Shown piece after piece: positions 47,101 through 54,060 of a stretch of 64,000 nucleotides of DNA. The position numbers and the translations under genes are program-made. The notes under the pieces are model-generated. The model searched no databases. It was not told where the DNA came from and worked only from the letters and a program-made list of their open reading frames with translations. The first letter of the stretch is position 1. Each line of letters opens with the position of its first letter. The stretch comes from Pomphorhynchus laevis (taxonomy: Eukaryota; Acanthocephala; Palaeacanthocephala; Echinorhynchida; Pomphorhynchidae), in contig WNNJ02003202.1 of the NCBI GenBank assembly GCA_012934845.2, forward strand, positions 62,001 to 126,000, given 5' to 3'.

Positions 47101-49498
47101 TTTAGGAAATTTATTTGAAATAATTTTGTAATTTTATTTGAAAATTACAACAAAATTTTTAATTTTCAAACATAATCTATATGTTCATTATGATACTTTA
47201 AACAATTATAAAAATAAATGGATTTTTAATCGCTTTTAGCAGTTAAATTAATGGAATTATGTGGTTTTGAATTTCAAATAATTTTGTTCTGAAAGAAATC
47301 AAGAACGAATATTATTCTTAACAAATAGTTGTTATTTATTTTCAGAGTTGATGATAAATATGATCTGAATTTAAACGATTGTCTGGCACTAATCGTCCAA
47401 TTGAAGATATTTTACTATTTTCTTTTGGCTGTGTCAAATGTTGTCATCAATTAATGTTTGAAATGATTAGATCAGCTAACTGAGTCTACGTATTTTTTTA
47501 CTATTATATAATATTTTATGTAATTTATATAAAGTAAAAAATTTTAAATAAAAATCAGTTTATGAATTAGCTAATAAATAATAGACGATGAATCAGAATA
47601 AGGATTAGAGGTTATCAGAAAGAACTGGTATGTAATCATCTAACAAATAATGATAAATAATGATAAACAGTGATAATGATAAATAAAATTTAAATAATTA
47701 ATAAATAACAATAAATGATTATTAATAATGAATAATTATTATATAATATTTTATGTAATTTATATTAATATAAAATTTTAAATAAAAATCAATTTTTATG
47801 AATTGACTAATAAATAATAGAAGATGAATCAGAATAAGGATTAGAGGTGATCAGAAAGAACTGCTAGGTTATCAGAATTATCTATATTCAAGTTCAGAAT
47901 TATCTATATTGTGAAATAGCGAGGTAGCATTTTCTCAGTTTGTGAGAAAACGTAACATTTATAGATTTTGTTTGTGAGCAAACAGAAAATTCATAGCACC
48001 ATATAAAGCTGCATTACAATTAAATAATTCTTCTGGTTGTGGCACAATATTATCCTCACAGGTATTGCTCCTATTCTTGATACAGCAGGACGCTACTAAT
48101 CAGTCTGGGTGGGTCTCATCAGCTGCTGACCCAGACCTACATTTCACGTTTCGACCCTTATTATCTGCTTTCTCCGTACACTGATGCTGATCAGATTTGA
48201 ACTCAGGACGTTGTATCTTGATTCAACGCTACATCTACTTGGCTAGCTGCTCCAGTTGTGTAGATATACATTGTTGTATATTACTTTCAGTAGGGTATCG
48301 TATTCTAAAGATCTATTAGAATAGAACTGGAGCAGCTAGCCAAGTAGATGTAGCGTTGAATCAAGAGACAACGTCCTGAGTTCAAATCTGATCAGCATCA
48401 GTGTACGGAGAAAGCAGATAATAAGGGTCGAAACGTGAAATGTAGGTCTGGGTCAGCAGCTGATGAGACCCACCCAGACTGATTAGTAGCGTCCTGCTGT
48501 ATCAAGAATAGGAACAATACCTGTGAGGATAATATTGTGCCACAACCAGAAGAATTTCAGCTCACAGATATGCATTCAAGTTAAATTAAAAACATTCATT
48601 GCAAGTGGCAGCATGGAAAACAGTGATCCGGCTAACGGATCACACAACTAGGTAGGTTTCTAATAGATCGTTAGAATACGATACAATACTGAAAGTAATA
48701 TACAACAATGTATATCTACACAGCTGGAGCAGCTAGCCAAGTAGATGTAGCGTTGAATCAAGATACAGACGTCCTGAGTTCAAATCTGATCAGCATCAGT
48801 GTACGGAGAAAGCAGATAATAAGGGTCGAAACGTGAAATGTAGGTCTGGGTCAGCAGCTGATGAGACCCACCCAGACTGATTAGTAGCGTCCTGCTGTAT
48901 CAAGAATAGGAACAATACCTGTGAGGATAATATTGTGCCACAACCAGAAGAATTTCAGCTCACAGATATGCATTCAAGTTAAATTAAATAATTGTATTCA
49001 GTTTTTTGATATCTTTGAGATGCATGGGAAAAACGTTATTTTAGGTTCAGCTATATTTTGAATGTTTGATTTTTCAAACATTCCTTATAGATGAATGTTT
49101 GCCTTCACCAAAGGATGTGCACTATAAGCGCCGTATTGTAATTTTAAACCCGAATTTGCAAAATTTAAAAATTATGTTAAAATAATAAGATGTAAAACTA
49201 TGTCTAAATAAATATTAAAATTATAGTCATTATGCGTGCAATTAATATAAATCATTTAGTAAAACATACAGCTAGAATATTCTCGTTGAGCAAGTACAAT
49301 ACTATCAGGATCCTTTATAATGGACAAAATCAGCTTGTCGTCTATATGAATTGTTTTTCCTTCAAATACTAAAACCGTTTCATTAACAGGCCATTTCAAT
49401 CTGCTTGCGCAGAACTGTCTAAATTCAGTAACAGTTGTACTTGGAGATAGATTTATCGGAAACGTAGCGCCTTCCAAAGTAACGACCGAAATTATCAT
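22977..49498 (-). CDS. DDI1: DDI1-type ubiquitin receptor / aspartic protease, 8 exons, 338 aa
   Basis: DDI1/DDI2 shuttles ubiquitinated proteins to the proteasome and has a retropepsin-fold protease. Exons (minus strand): 49498-49270, 42083-42027, 40548-40491, 40445-40318, 40269-40141, 37941-37838, 37787-37634 and 23134-22977. They sum to 1017 nt, and the phases join without a break into 338 codons plus stop. Every intron begins GT and ends AG. Order: N-terminal UBL, a short Gln/His/Arg-rich linker, the retropepsin-like domain with an FVDSGAQRTIM active site and [10 protein letters not shown], and a C-terminal UBA. The helical domain usual between UBL and protease is not seen; either it is lost, or an exon was missed in the 7.2-kb first intron. 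Human DDI2 has 399 residues. Intron 7 (14.5 kb) and intron 1 hold most of the window's transposons. The second exon is the least certain. Confidence 0.9.
23740..25050 (+). mobile_element. LINE, family B, reverse transcriptase to C terminus (broken), in DDI1 intron 7
   Basis: Encodes [16 protein letters not shown] (the N-terminal RT lead block), [64 protein letters not shown] and [18 protein letters not shown], then, after decayed sequence, [18 protein letters not shown], a zinc-knuckle-like CCHC found at the C terminus of several non-LTR ORF2 proteins. No YADD box is legible. It is in sense on the plus strand, antisense to DDI1. There are several frame breaks, and the 5' end is missing. Confidence 0.85.
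25050..25830. other. AT-rich intron sequence, no gene seen
   Basis: Long runs of A/T with short ATAAAATAT-like repeats and nothing coding. It is part of DDI1 intron 7. Confidence 0.5.
25830..26115. mobile_element. three PLE-tail copies, two of them as an inverted pair
   Basis: A minus-strand copy (about 25910-25830) and a plus-strand copy (about 25913-26000) meet at TTCAGAAAATTTGAATTTTC. A third, plus, lies at 26048-26115. The full pattern in the third is GCTAAC, AGAG, GTTAGC, GAAATATCAAATAAAA, then TTTGATCCAGCTCCAATAAT. The same tail recurs at more than ten places in the window. CTGAAGA plus a GCTAAC/GTTAGC stem plus GAAA is a hammerhead-like arrangement in normal order, with CTGAAGA instead of the commonest CTGATGA. 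Confidence 0.65.
26116..27925. other. AT-rich intron sequence of DDI1
   Basis: No gene recognised. It is dominated by A/T tracts with patchy TAATAATATTA repeats near 27600-27670. Two exon-like spots (26340-26460 minus, 27079-27137 plus) were considered and not accepted. Confidence 0.4.
27930..28150 (-). mobile_element. PLE tail copy
   Basis: On the minus strand this contains the stretch GCAAATGGT...GCACCTGCTT, then AATTTTCCGAAGATGCTAAC, AGAA, GTTAGC, GAAATATCAAATAAAATGTT and TCTGATCCAGCTCCAATAAT. It preserves the whole hammerhead-like strand pair. The plus-strand frame through it is an artefact. Confidence 0.65.
28420..29260 (+). mobile_element. probable Jockey-like LINE ORF1 (gag-like) remnant
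   Basis: Encodes [20 protein letters not shown] and [18 protein letters not shown], resembling the RNA-binding segment of Jockey-type ORF1 proteins (TTPxEDIKxALxxLG ... PLPLFFVDL), and later [14 protein letters not shown], which resembles the block after their zinc knuckles. The knuckles themselves are only weakly visible around 28830-29000. The assignment is tentative. The piece ends against the 3' end of the LINE at 29265. Confidence 0.4.
29265..32385 (-). mobile_element. LINE, family C, near full length (broken)
   Basis: Minus strand, from 5' to 3': a 5' region with a hairpin (plus-strand 32308-32345, TATGCACTTTCAGG against CCTGAAAGTGCATA), AP endonuclease ([24 protein letters not shown] start, [15 protein letters not shown] near 31490), reverse transcriptase at 30717-30019 ([70 protein letters not shown]) and a C-terminal part at 29756-29421 ([18 protein letters not shown]). 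The set fits the CR1/L2/Rex1-like branch. The reverse transcriptase is open for 232 codons with YADD intact, so this is fairly young, but the endonuclease frames are broken. Confidence 0.88.
32386..33240 (-). mobile_element. second 5' end of LINE family C (tandem duplicate of 31546-32385)
   Basis: About 845 bp repeat 31546-32385 with few differences: 5' hairpin, [17 protein letters not shown] and the endonuclease start. At the junction near 32385 the endonuclease of this copy stops and the 5' region of the next copy begins. This is either a second insertion whose 3' part was lost, a template switch during reverse transcription, or an unequal duplication. Confidence 0.8.
33241..35800 (+). mobile_element. 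LINE, family A, copy 2 (broken)
   Basis: Head-to-head with the LINE at 29.3-33.2 kb. Order: 5' region at 33280-33430, endonuclease ([31 protein letters not shown]), reverse transcriptase fingers at 34742-35060 ([40 protein letters not shown]), palm at about 35200 ([20 protein letters not shown]) and a C-terminal part to 35601 with [20 protein letters not shown]. The 3' region (GGTGTGTGAGACCCTGAGTG) matches that of copy 1 at 18360. The YADD box is intact, and the 5' half carries several breaks. Confidence 0.85.
35886..35990 (-). mobile_element. PLE tail fragment
   Basis: Reverse complement of the stretch TTGAATCA...TTGCGTTTTGTGTACCTTC AAAAGTTG found at 36760, 52025 and 54330. It faces the PLE copy at 36.0 kb. 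Confidence 0.6.
36040..37015 (+). mobile_element. Penelope-like element, GIY-YIG part with 3' tail (broken)
   Basis: 36200-36300 keeps the polymerase C-terminal lead-in ([16 protein letters not shown] in one frame, [12 protein letters not shown] in another). Then comes [40 protein letters not shown] and, further on, [15 protein letters not shown]. This is a GIY-YIG nuclease (VVY...YVG) with the catalytic Arg of ETRLKQH and the Glu of ILEAY. After the coding part come the conserved non-coding block at 36750-36895 and the hammerhead-like tail (CTGAAGATGCTAAC, AGAG, GTTAGC, AAGATATC) at about 36955-36990, in which GAAA has become AAGA. The related copy is at 51.6-52.3 kb. Confidence 0.85.
36898..36957. 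repeat. long palindrome at an inverted PLE-tail junction
   Basis: GAAAATTACAATGTGTTTTA and its continuation are mirrored by TAAAACACATTGTAATTTTC around ATGTACAT, giving arms of about 25 bp. Confidence 0.8.
37021..37054. repeat. perfect 15-bp inverted repeat
   Basis: AGGTCATATATTCGT, AGTA, ACGAATATATGACCT, directly after the PLE tail ending near 37015. Confidence 0.85.
37098..37545. repeat. GC-richer two-unit repeat between 48-bp direct repeats
   Basis: GATACCAAAAATCACCATTT through GATATGTCAT at 37100-37147 recurs at 37490-37545. Between them two diverged units of about 118 bp each contain TCCAATGAAACCTGAAACTA or TCTAATGAAACTCGAGGCTA and GGATCGCCCTAGCC or GGATTGCCCTAGCC. There is no open frame. 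It is probably a short tandem repeat or non-autonomous element in DDI1 intron 7. Confidence 0.65.
37634..37941 (-). CDS. DDI1: DDI1 exons 6-7: second half of the retropepsin-like domain
   Basis: Exon 6 (37941-37838) reads [20 protein letters not shown] and [15 protein letters not shown], like human ...LEEQPMDMLLGLDMLKRHQ. Exon 7 (37787-37634) reads [31 protein letters not shown] and an Asn-rich tail. They are separated by a 50-nt intron. Exon 7 ends in phase 1 at GCAG before GTAACT. Confidence 0.92.
37942..40140. other. DDI1 intron 5, AT-rich
   Basis: No gene seen. A spot at 39405-39450 (GCCTGATGAAGC...AAAGTGAAATGTAG) faintly resembles a decayed hammerhead-like repeat end. Confidence 0.4.
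40141..40445 (-). CDS. DDI1: DDI1 exons 4-5: retropepsin-like active site
   Basis: Exon 4 (40445-40318) gives [20 protein letters not shown] then [20 protein letters not shown]. Exon 5 (40269-40141) gives [35 protein letters not shown]. The catalytic triplet Asp-Ser-Gly is split across the 48-nt intron between them (40317-40270), whose ends are GTGATT and TTTAG. All the residues that mark an active DDI1 protease (D-S-G, the AQ-TIMS strand, the [12 protein letters not shown] flap-adjacent block) are present, so activity is plausible. Exon 3 (40548-40491, [12 protein letters not shown]) lies just upstream across a 45-nt intron. Confidence 0.92.
40549..42026. other. DDI1 intron 2, AT-rich with a PLE-tail fragment
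   Basis: At about 41190-41250 the minus strand keeps AAAGATGCTACAGAAGTTAG, then CTTAATATCGAAAATAAT and TTTGATCCAGCTCCAATAAT, a diverged PLE tail. Otherwise nothing is recognised. Confidence 0.5.
42084..43005. other. DDI1 intron 1, 3' part
   Basis: Two exon-like spots on the minus strand (42440-42560 after TTCTACAG, and 42680-42725 before GTAAGC) do not fit the reading phase of the gene and are left out. No other gene is seen. Confidence 0.4.
43006..43515 (+). mobile_element. scrambled Penelope-like fragments
   Basis: Two near-copies of ACATGTTTTTCGTTTAAT and TAGTGTATCTAATAAAATGT then ACATGTGGATTGCGATA lie at 43018-43085 and 43250-43310. The second phrase encodes the VYLIKCTCG part of the GIY-YIG domain found inverted at 4.45 kb. 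The stretch 43310-43515 repeats 44158-44303. Rearranged pieces like these suggest serial template switching or repeat recombination. Confidence 0.6.
43517..43977 (+). mobile_element. Penelope-like element, region after the GIY-YIG core (right arm)
   Basis: Open for 152 codons from [17 protein letters not shown] through a basic stretch ([20 protein letters not shown]) to [14 protein letters not shown] Asn/Ile-rich sequence. It is the continuation of the GIY-YIG domain that is more complete at 4048-4570 on the minus strand. The GIY-YIG core itself is missing in front of it, where the inverted-repeat homology begins abruptly at about 43517. Confidence 0.7.
45040..45665 (+). mobile_element. LINE-type reverse transcriptase relic with 27-nt repeats (right arm)
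   Basis: At 45050-45150 three units read [30 protein letters not shown]. At 45360-45460 [20 protein letters not shown] resembles the DxKxAYD block of a reverse transcriptase, and at 45590-45660 [20 protein letters not shown] gives the YADD box. It is broken between these blocks. This is the better preserved of the two arm copies. Confidence 0.6.
46280..47340. repeat. 1.06-kb segment present only in the right arm
   Basis: The left arm reads straight through (AAACTTGGTTTTCAGAGTTG), while the right arm has AAACTTCG, then this segment, then TTTTCAGAGTTG. It contains two hairpins: AGGACTG-A-CAGTCCT (about 46360) and CTCTGCACCCA-GTAG-TGGGTGCAGAG (46395-46420). There is no coding frame longer than about 30 codons and no clear terminal repeats. 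It could be an insertion here or a deletion in the left arm. Confidence 0.6.
47515..47875. repeat. imperfect tandem duplication, unit about 235 bp
   Basis: GATGAATCAGAATAAGGATT AGAGGTTATCAGAAAGAACTG at about 47588 recurs at 47823, each preceded by TTATGTAATTTATAT and AAATTTTAAATAAAAATCA. Confidence 0.75.
48010..48300 (-). mobile_element. tRNA-derived SINE with hammerhead-like core, copy A
   Basis: Inverse of copy B. Together, A and B form a hairpin of about 250-bp arms centred near 48305. The hammerhead-like core is at 48083-48157 (minus). The A-box and B-box sequences are conserved (see copy B). Confidence 0.65.
48322..48580 (+). mobile_element. tRNA-derived SINE with hammerhead-like core, copy B
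   Basis: The head has a polymerase III A box (TAGCCAAGTAGA, 48337-48348) and B box (GAGTTCAAATC, 48378-48388) at tRNA spacing, and a tRNA-like D stem GCTA...TAGC and anticodon stem GTTG...CAAC. The core follows at 48425-48499 and the element ends near GCATTCAAGTTAAATTAA. Schistosome Sm-alpha elements are a known precedent for a pol III SINE that carries a hammerhead. Here the strand order of the core is different. Confidence 0.65.
48425..48499 (+). ncRNA. hammerhead-like core, strands in non-standard order (SINE copy B; also 48083-48157 minus, 48823-48897 plus)
   Basis: GGGTC (48425-48429), GAAA, ACGTG... ending GTCTGGGT, CAGCAG (48454-48459), CTGATGA (48460-48466), GACCC (48467-48471), ACCCAGAC (48472-48479), TAG, CGTC (48490-48493), CTGCTG (48494-48499). 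GACCC pairs with GGGTC, GTCTGGGT with ACCCAGAC (8 bp, plus CG next to the core), and CAGCAG with CTGCTG (6 bp). All three copies are identical in the pairing segments. Confidence 0.5.
48664..48987 (+). mobile_element. tRNA-derived SINE with hammerhead-like core, copy C
   Basis: Nearly identical to copy B, including the upstream lead AATACTGAAAGTAATATACA that precedes the tRNA-like head, so the repeated unit may begin before the head. Core at 48823-48897. Ends GCATTCAAGTTAAATTAA. Confidence 0.65.
49270..49498 (-). CDS. DDI1: DDI1 exon 1: ubiquitin-like domain
   Basis: Encodes [17 protein letters not shown] and on to [11 protein letters not shown], a ubiquitin-like fold of about 73 residues: beta strand, [14 protein letters not shown] helix, VLVFEGKTI (the region equivalent to the Leu8/Ile44 surface strands) and DPDSIVLAQ at the end. 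The donor is GTATGT at plus-strand 49269-49264, leaving one base of a split codon. The frame open past the donor (CMFY) is intronic. The ATG is the first in the frame. Confidence 0.85.
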
Positions 49499-49499
49499 T

Positions 49500-50880
49500 T
49501 GATTCGAAAATCTAGAAAGCCATATTTGCGTATTATCATGCCGATATTTAAAATGTAATGCAATATTACTATAAAATCATTTAAAGGAAAAAGCTTGTCA
49601 GTCATTACTCCCCGTAGTCGATTTCAATCATTATTGCATCTACAAATCGTGTTTCATCACTGTGAATCGCAATCACCTTTCATAAGGAATTATTGGAGCT
49701 GGATCAACATTTATAATTTATATTATCATGTTCTGTTATCGTGTTTTTCCATCATAACCTTTCATAATTAAATTATAATTGGTGATACCGGCAAAGTTTT
49801 ATAGTGGTAGTGGCTTTTTAATAATTTATGATAAAGCAAAGCGCAACTAATATAATGGTGTATGACCCAAAGGAATTTTTTACAACAAAAAATGTTACGT
49901 GGTATTATACCCTATATTATTATAGGGCGTAAAAATCAAATTTTGAATGAATTAAATGGCAACAACATTATCCTTATTACATATGGTTCAAATAAGATAT
50001 AATTACACCATAAAAACAGTGTTGAATTTGCCCTTAAAGTGTATTAGCTTCTAAAGATTAGTACATAGGAGTCGTAGGAATAATTCAAATGTCGTTAGAT
50101 TTCGTCACTCGATTTTAAATTTTAGTTGTTACTATCTCATATTTTTTAAATACCTACAAATTATCTGCTAGGTCAATTTTTTCACCATTTAAACTAGAGT
50201 TAAAGTTACTGACTAGTGCATTCTTTCTATGATATATATTTTCGACAGCTAAATGTTTTATAGTAGTGATGTAGTTTTCGTTGATCTGTAATTTTATTTT
50301 ACTTATTTTTGTATATAATTAATCATATCAACTTATATTGAATGATAAGGCTAAATAACTTTTTCGTGACGCGAAAATTATGTCATCTTCACTTGCTGAA
50401 AATAGCAGGTTATATTACATAACTGAAATCAATGTTAAACTAACCTACTTAGATGAACAATGTTCTGCTTGCACAAATGAAGAACGTTCTATTTTCATCT
50501 AAGATAAAAATTGGCTTATAATTTGATAACAGATTTAAGACTGAACTCCTTTGTTAAAATAAGGTCAATTATACGATCTCCCACTTTCTAAAATTATATT
50601 AATAATTCTGATAACAGAATTACGACTGAAGTCCCTTGTTAAAATAAGGTCAATCATATGATTTACGACGTTCTAAAAATATACTCCTATCTAAAAATTA
50701 TAAATTGTCAAATAATTAAATAATCTCAAATTTCTAAATTGATTTTGTTGGAACTGTTTAAATAAAAGAAGCATTGATTTTTAACCTCTTTTAAATACAT
50801 AAGGTAATTATACGACCTTGACATCTGTTAAATTAAATAACTTATTGTTTCAAGTTAAAATAAAGAACATAGAAAAATAG
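49500..50880. other. AT-rich DNA upstream of DDI1
   Basis: The DDI1 promoter should lie here (minus strand), but no element can be singled out. A PLE-tail end TATTGGAGCTGGATCAA is at about 49690. AATAAGGTCAATTATACGAT and AATAAGGTCAATCATATGAT (50560-50670) are a short duplication. Confidence 0.4.
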
Positions 50881-50885
50881 TAGTC

Positions 50886-51270
50886 AAATAAAAGTCAAGA
50901 GTCTTCATTACGTTCTACAGCCATTTTTACGTCCCCCATAGATGCAACAAGCGCTTCAATATTAGTTTCACGGCTATGAAATCCCACTGTCTGCATTTGT
51001 ACAAGTTCGGATGCATAAAGTTGTTCTTAAGTTTGGTTTGGTTGTTGATTTGTCGGCTGATGTTGCTGGGGATGAAGACGATCTAATGGTTGAAACAACG
51101 AAACAGTATAATCTGGATTTGAGTATTGTAAATTTTAAAATACTGTTGTTGCATAAGCTGTTTGTCTATTGCTTGGTGATCGAATAGAATTCACATCAGA
51201 TAAAGTAGATTGACTATTCATTTGATTATCGACTAGACCGCTTATATTTGAAGATATCAACTGTGAATAT
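50886..51270 (-). pseudogene. ubiquilin-like C-terminal fragment (UBA), pseudogene
   Basis: The minus strand encodes, in one frame with three stops, SGLVDNQMNSQSTLSDVNSI, NLQYSNPDYTVSLFQPLDRL, HPQQHQPTNQQPNQ and ASELVQMQTVGFHSRETNIE ALVASMGDVKMAVER. The last part matches the UBA domain of ubiquilins and related shuttles (LxxMGFxxREANxxALxAxxGDVNAAxERL), and the Gln/Pro-rich part before it fits the region in front of the ubiquilin UBA. The internal stops and missing remainder make it a pseudogene, perhaps a 5'-truncated processed copy. A functional 3' exon of another gene is less likely. Confidence 0.6.
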
Positions 51271-51489
51271 ACTTATTGTTTCATTATAAAAATAATGTTT
51301 AATTAATAATTTAATATTTTAATTAAAAATTTTAATTAATTAATTTTTTTAATTAATTAATTTCAAATTTATAAATTTTGTTGGAACTTTTCAAATTTAT
51401 CCATAATTTGTAATACATACTTTAATATAAATTTAATTGAATTAGTTAATTTATTATTATTTCTATTAAGTTTAATTAATAAAAAGTTA

Positions 51490-52393
51490 AATAATTATTG
51501 GAGTGGATCAAAAAATGGGAAACTTTTATTTGATAATTTGACCCACATATATTTTATCGCATTCTAAATAAGAAATTTTATAAACAACTCTATCATTGTC
51601 ATGTTTGGGTCAAACAGGCAAACCATTAGAGACTAGATTAAAACAACACAAATACACACTCAAAACGGGCCTCAGTAACGCGATCACAGTTTAAATTTAG
51701 ATCACAATATTGACTATAATAATACTGTTGTTTTAGCAAAAGAAACCAATTGTTTAAATAGAAAAATTCTTGAGGCTTATTACATTCATAAAAACTCCAA
51801 TATTATTATGCCGAATAATAAACCTGACGTAACGTTAAATATTTTGTAAAGATATTGTAAACGATTATTTTGTTTAAATAATCTTTTCGATTTTATTTTT
51901 AAACTTTATTTAATATTTCTAGTAATTTTAATTATTATTTTTTATCTTTTATTTATTTATTTTCAAATTATTTATTTTGAATGAAAATATTATGGTAATT
52001 ATTTTTGTTTTGTTTCTAAACTATTTTGAATCATATTTTTATATTGCGTTTTGTGTTACTTCAAAAGTTGCCGAAATCGTGTCAAAAATTCAAACAACAG
52101 TGAAAGCAGCTTGTTATCGCTAACAACAGGAGCTAATAACAGCAACACCTGCCCAAAGCAAATGGTGAAGATTGTTTTGAACTTTTTTATATAAGCATGT
52201 ACATTATACAAAATACATTGTAATTTTCTGAAGATGCTAACAGTAGTTAGCGAAATATCAAAAATAAATTCTTCCTTCCTTTGTTCCAGCTCCAATAATT
52301 ATTTATCTCCATTATAATCATATTCGAAGTAATAAACTGTCCCGGTTAATCAAGTCGATGATGTTTACTTTAGACATTGCTGTTTGCAGCCAT
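51490..52393 (+). mobile_element. Penelope-like element, GIY-YIG fragment with tail
   Basis: After a short minus-strand tail piece (51490-51540), 51600-51840 repeats the GIY-YIG sequence of 36.36 kb ([34 protein letters not shown], a better version of the second half). The non-coding block at 52000-52200 and the full hammerhead-like tail at 52215-52290 (CTGAAGATGCTAAC, AGTA, GTTAGC, GAAATATC) follow. The start of the domain is missing. Confidence 0.8.
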
Positions 52394-52869
52394 AAACAAC
52401 GATCTGAACACATGTTTTCCAATGATACGTTCAATGTGCTCTTAAATTGTTCTGGGCGTTTAAACACCGAGAGGAATAATAAAATAATACATGATTGTTC
52501 ACAAATTTTCGACTATTGTAATAGTTTTGACACCTGCTACATATGTTGTGTTTAAAAACATGTGCTCAAACATATTTGTTTAATAACAAAACTGTCGTGT
52601 GGTGTTCAAAAGTATTCTTCTATAGGATTGAAAATTTATGGTTCATTCGTCTAATAGAATTGGAATCGGTCGCAAATTGTTAATAAACACAACAGAGAAT
52701 TAGCGCAATAGAAAATTAACACCATAGAATAAATTACCAAACTACAAGAATCTTCAATACGTTCAATACACCACAGAAAATAAGTGGCAGGAAGGGCAAC
52801 CTTCCCGCCCCTAGCTCTATCTAGGGATGAGGCAATCCCACAGGCTGACCTAACACAATGCAGAATACT

Positions 52870-53335
52870 ATTGAGCCTTTTTTTACTGAATAATCTTCAG
52901 TGGAATTCGGGAGGTGCTATGTCCTTAGACTTCTATCCGGTAGAGATGCAGATGTTATAGTCCTTCAGGAGACTCGGTCTATCCGTCTCCCCCAGGACAT
53001 TACTCGATTCATTCCCAAACACATTTGTTCCCACTATACTCCGTACATAACCCCGCCTCACTCCTCGTCATCTCAAGGCCTTTTAAACCTAGTTAAATGA
53101 TCCTTAAGATCCTCCCTTCAACTCAACTATTCTTGTCCATCCCTGTCTTGTTAAGTAGTTTTACTCTGTAAGAACGGTAAACGCTTGAGTCTAGCCAATG
53201 TCTACATCCGTCCAGGTGAGATTTAACAAGTACCGTTACATCCTGGATAGGATTTTAGATAGCGGTTACGACAGGACATTACTCGATTCATTCCCAAACA
53301 CATTTGTTCCTACTAAACTCCGTACATAACGACAG
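52870..53335 (+). mobile_element. LINE, family A, 5' fragment with internal duplication
   Basis: GGCAACCTTCC and GTGGAATTCGGGAGGTGCTA match the 5' region of the family at 33.3-33.4 kb. Then SGRDADVIVLQETRSI gives the start of the endonuclease (E of the QET motif). GGACATTACTCGATTCATTC and its continuation are present twice (52994-53050 and 53272-53330), marking an internal rearrangement. Confidence 0.7.
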
Positions 53336-53585
53336 CAGCACTTACCCAAAGCAAATGGCGGCAATCGTTTTGAACCTTTTTATATAAGCATGTACATTTT
53401 TAAATACATTGCAATTTTCTGAAGATGCTAACAGTAGTTATCGAAATATCAAAAATAAATTCTTCTTTCCTTTGTTCCAGCTCCAATAATTATTTATCTC
53501 CATTATAATCATATTCGAAGTAATAAACTGTCCCGGTTAATCAAGTTGATGATGTTTACTTTAGACATTGCTGTTTGCAGCCATG
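53330..53585 (+). repeat. second copy of the 52140-52393 segment
   Basis: The PLE tail plus a unique-looking stretch (ATTCGAAGTAATAAACTGTC ... TAGACATTGCTGTTTGCAGCC) occurs at 52140-52393 and again here, so host DNA next to the PLE was duplicated with it. The LINE fragment at 52.9 kb lies between the copies. Confidence 0.75.
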
Positions 53586-53599
53586 TCTAAAGTCTTCGA

Positions 53600-54060
53600 G
53601 TCTTCGTGACTCGCGCGATTCTTTACTTTATCGAGATCTATCTCTGTTATCTGATTCTGGACCGAAAATTGTTTCTTTATATCGTTATTAGTGTCATGAT
53701 GCTGTGATGTTTGCGAATAAATGGCTTGGGCATATGTTTTGTGCGGTTGCGAAGCTAAATTAAATCTGTTTATCTATTCCAGAAATTTGGGACGCGTATG
53801 GCCAAATGCCTTATGATTTTGATGACAGTTTGTACAATGTTTTTCATATTTTGTTTCGCATTCTACTGATCTGTGATCTCCACTACAGTAAACACACTTA
53901 TGTGTGGCCTTCTTACTCATAGAAGAGAAGTGGTCACATTTCTGGCATTGAAAGCACTGTGGGATTGTCCAACCATTCCATGCATCTTCAAATTCATAGA
54001 TAAATATTTCTTGTCCTCCTAAACCAAACTTGTTTTCCTTGATAGTTCAAAACTTTCAGG
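53600..54060 (-). mobile_element. LINE ORF1 zinc-knuckle fragment
   Basis: The minus strand encodes TIPQCFQCQKCDHFSS, then HKCVYCSGDHRSVEC and EKHCTNCHQNHKAFGH. The second is an intact C-x2-C-x4-H-x4-C knuckle; the first lacks its final Cys and the third ends without one. The trio is typical of gag-like ORF1 proteins of Jockey/I-type non-LTR elements. It may belong to one of the families above. Confidence 0.7.

Larger units (their letters stand above)
43517..48006. repeat. right arm of the large inverted repeat (partner 1283-4236)
   Basis: Matches the left arm in reverse complement except for two extra segments: 46280-47340 (about 1.06 kb) and 47455-47920 (about 0.47 kb, built from a tandem duplication). 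The arm lies wholly in DDI1 intron 1. Confidence 0.85.

Noticed and set aside
48322-48400. A functional tRNA gene
   Set aside because: A and B boxes are present, but the acceptor and T stems do not close and the anticodon loop is too long; it is a SINE head.
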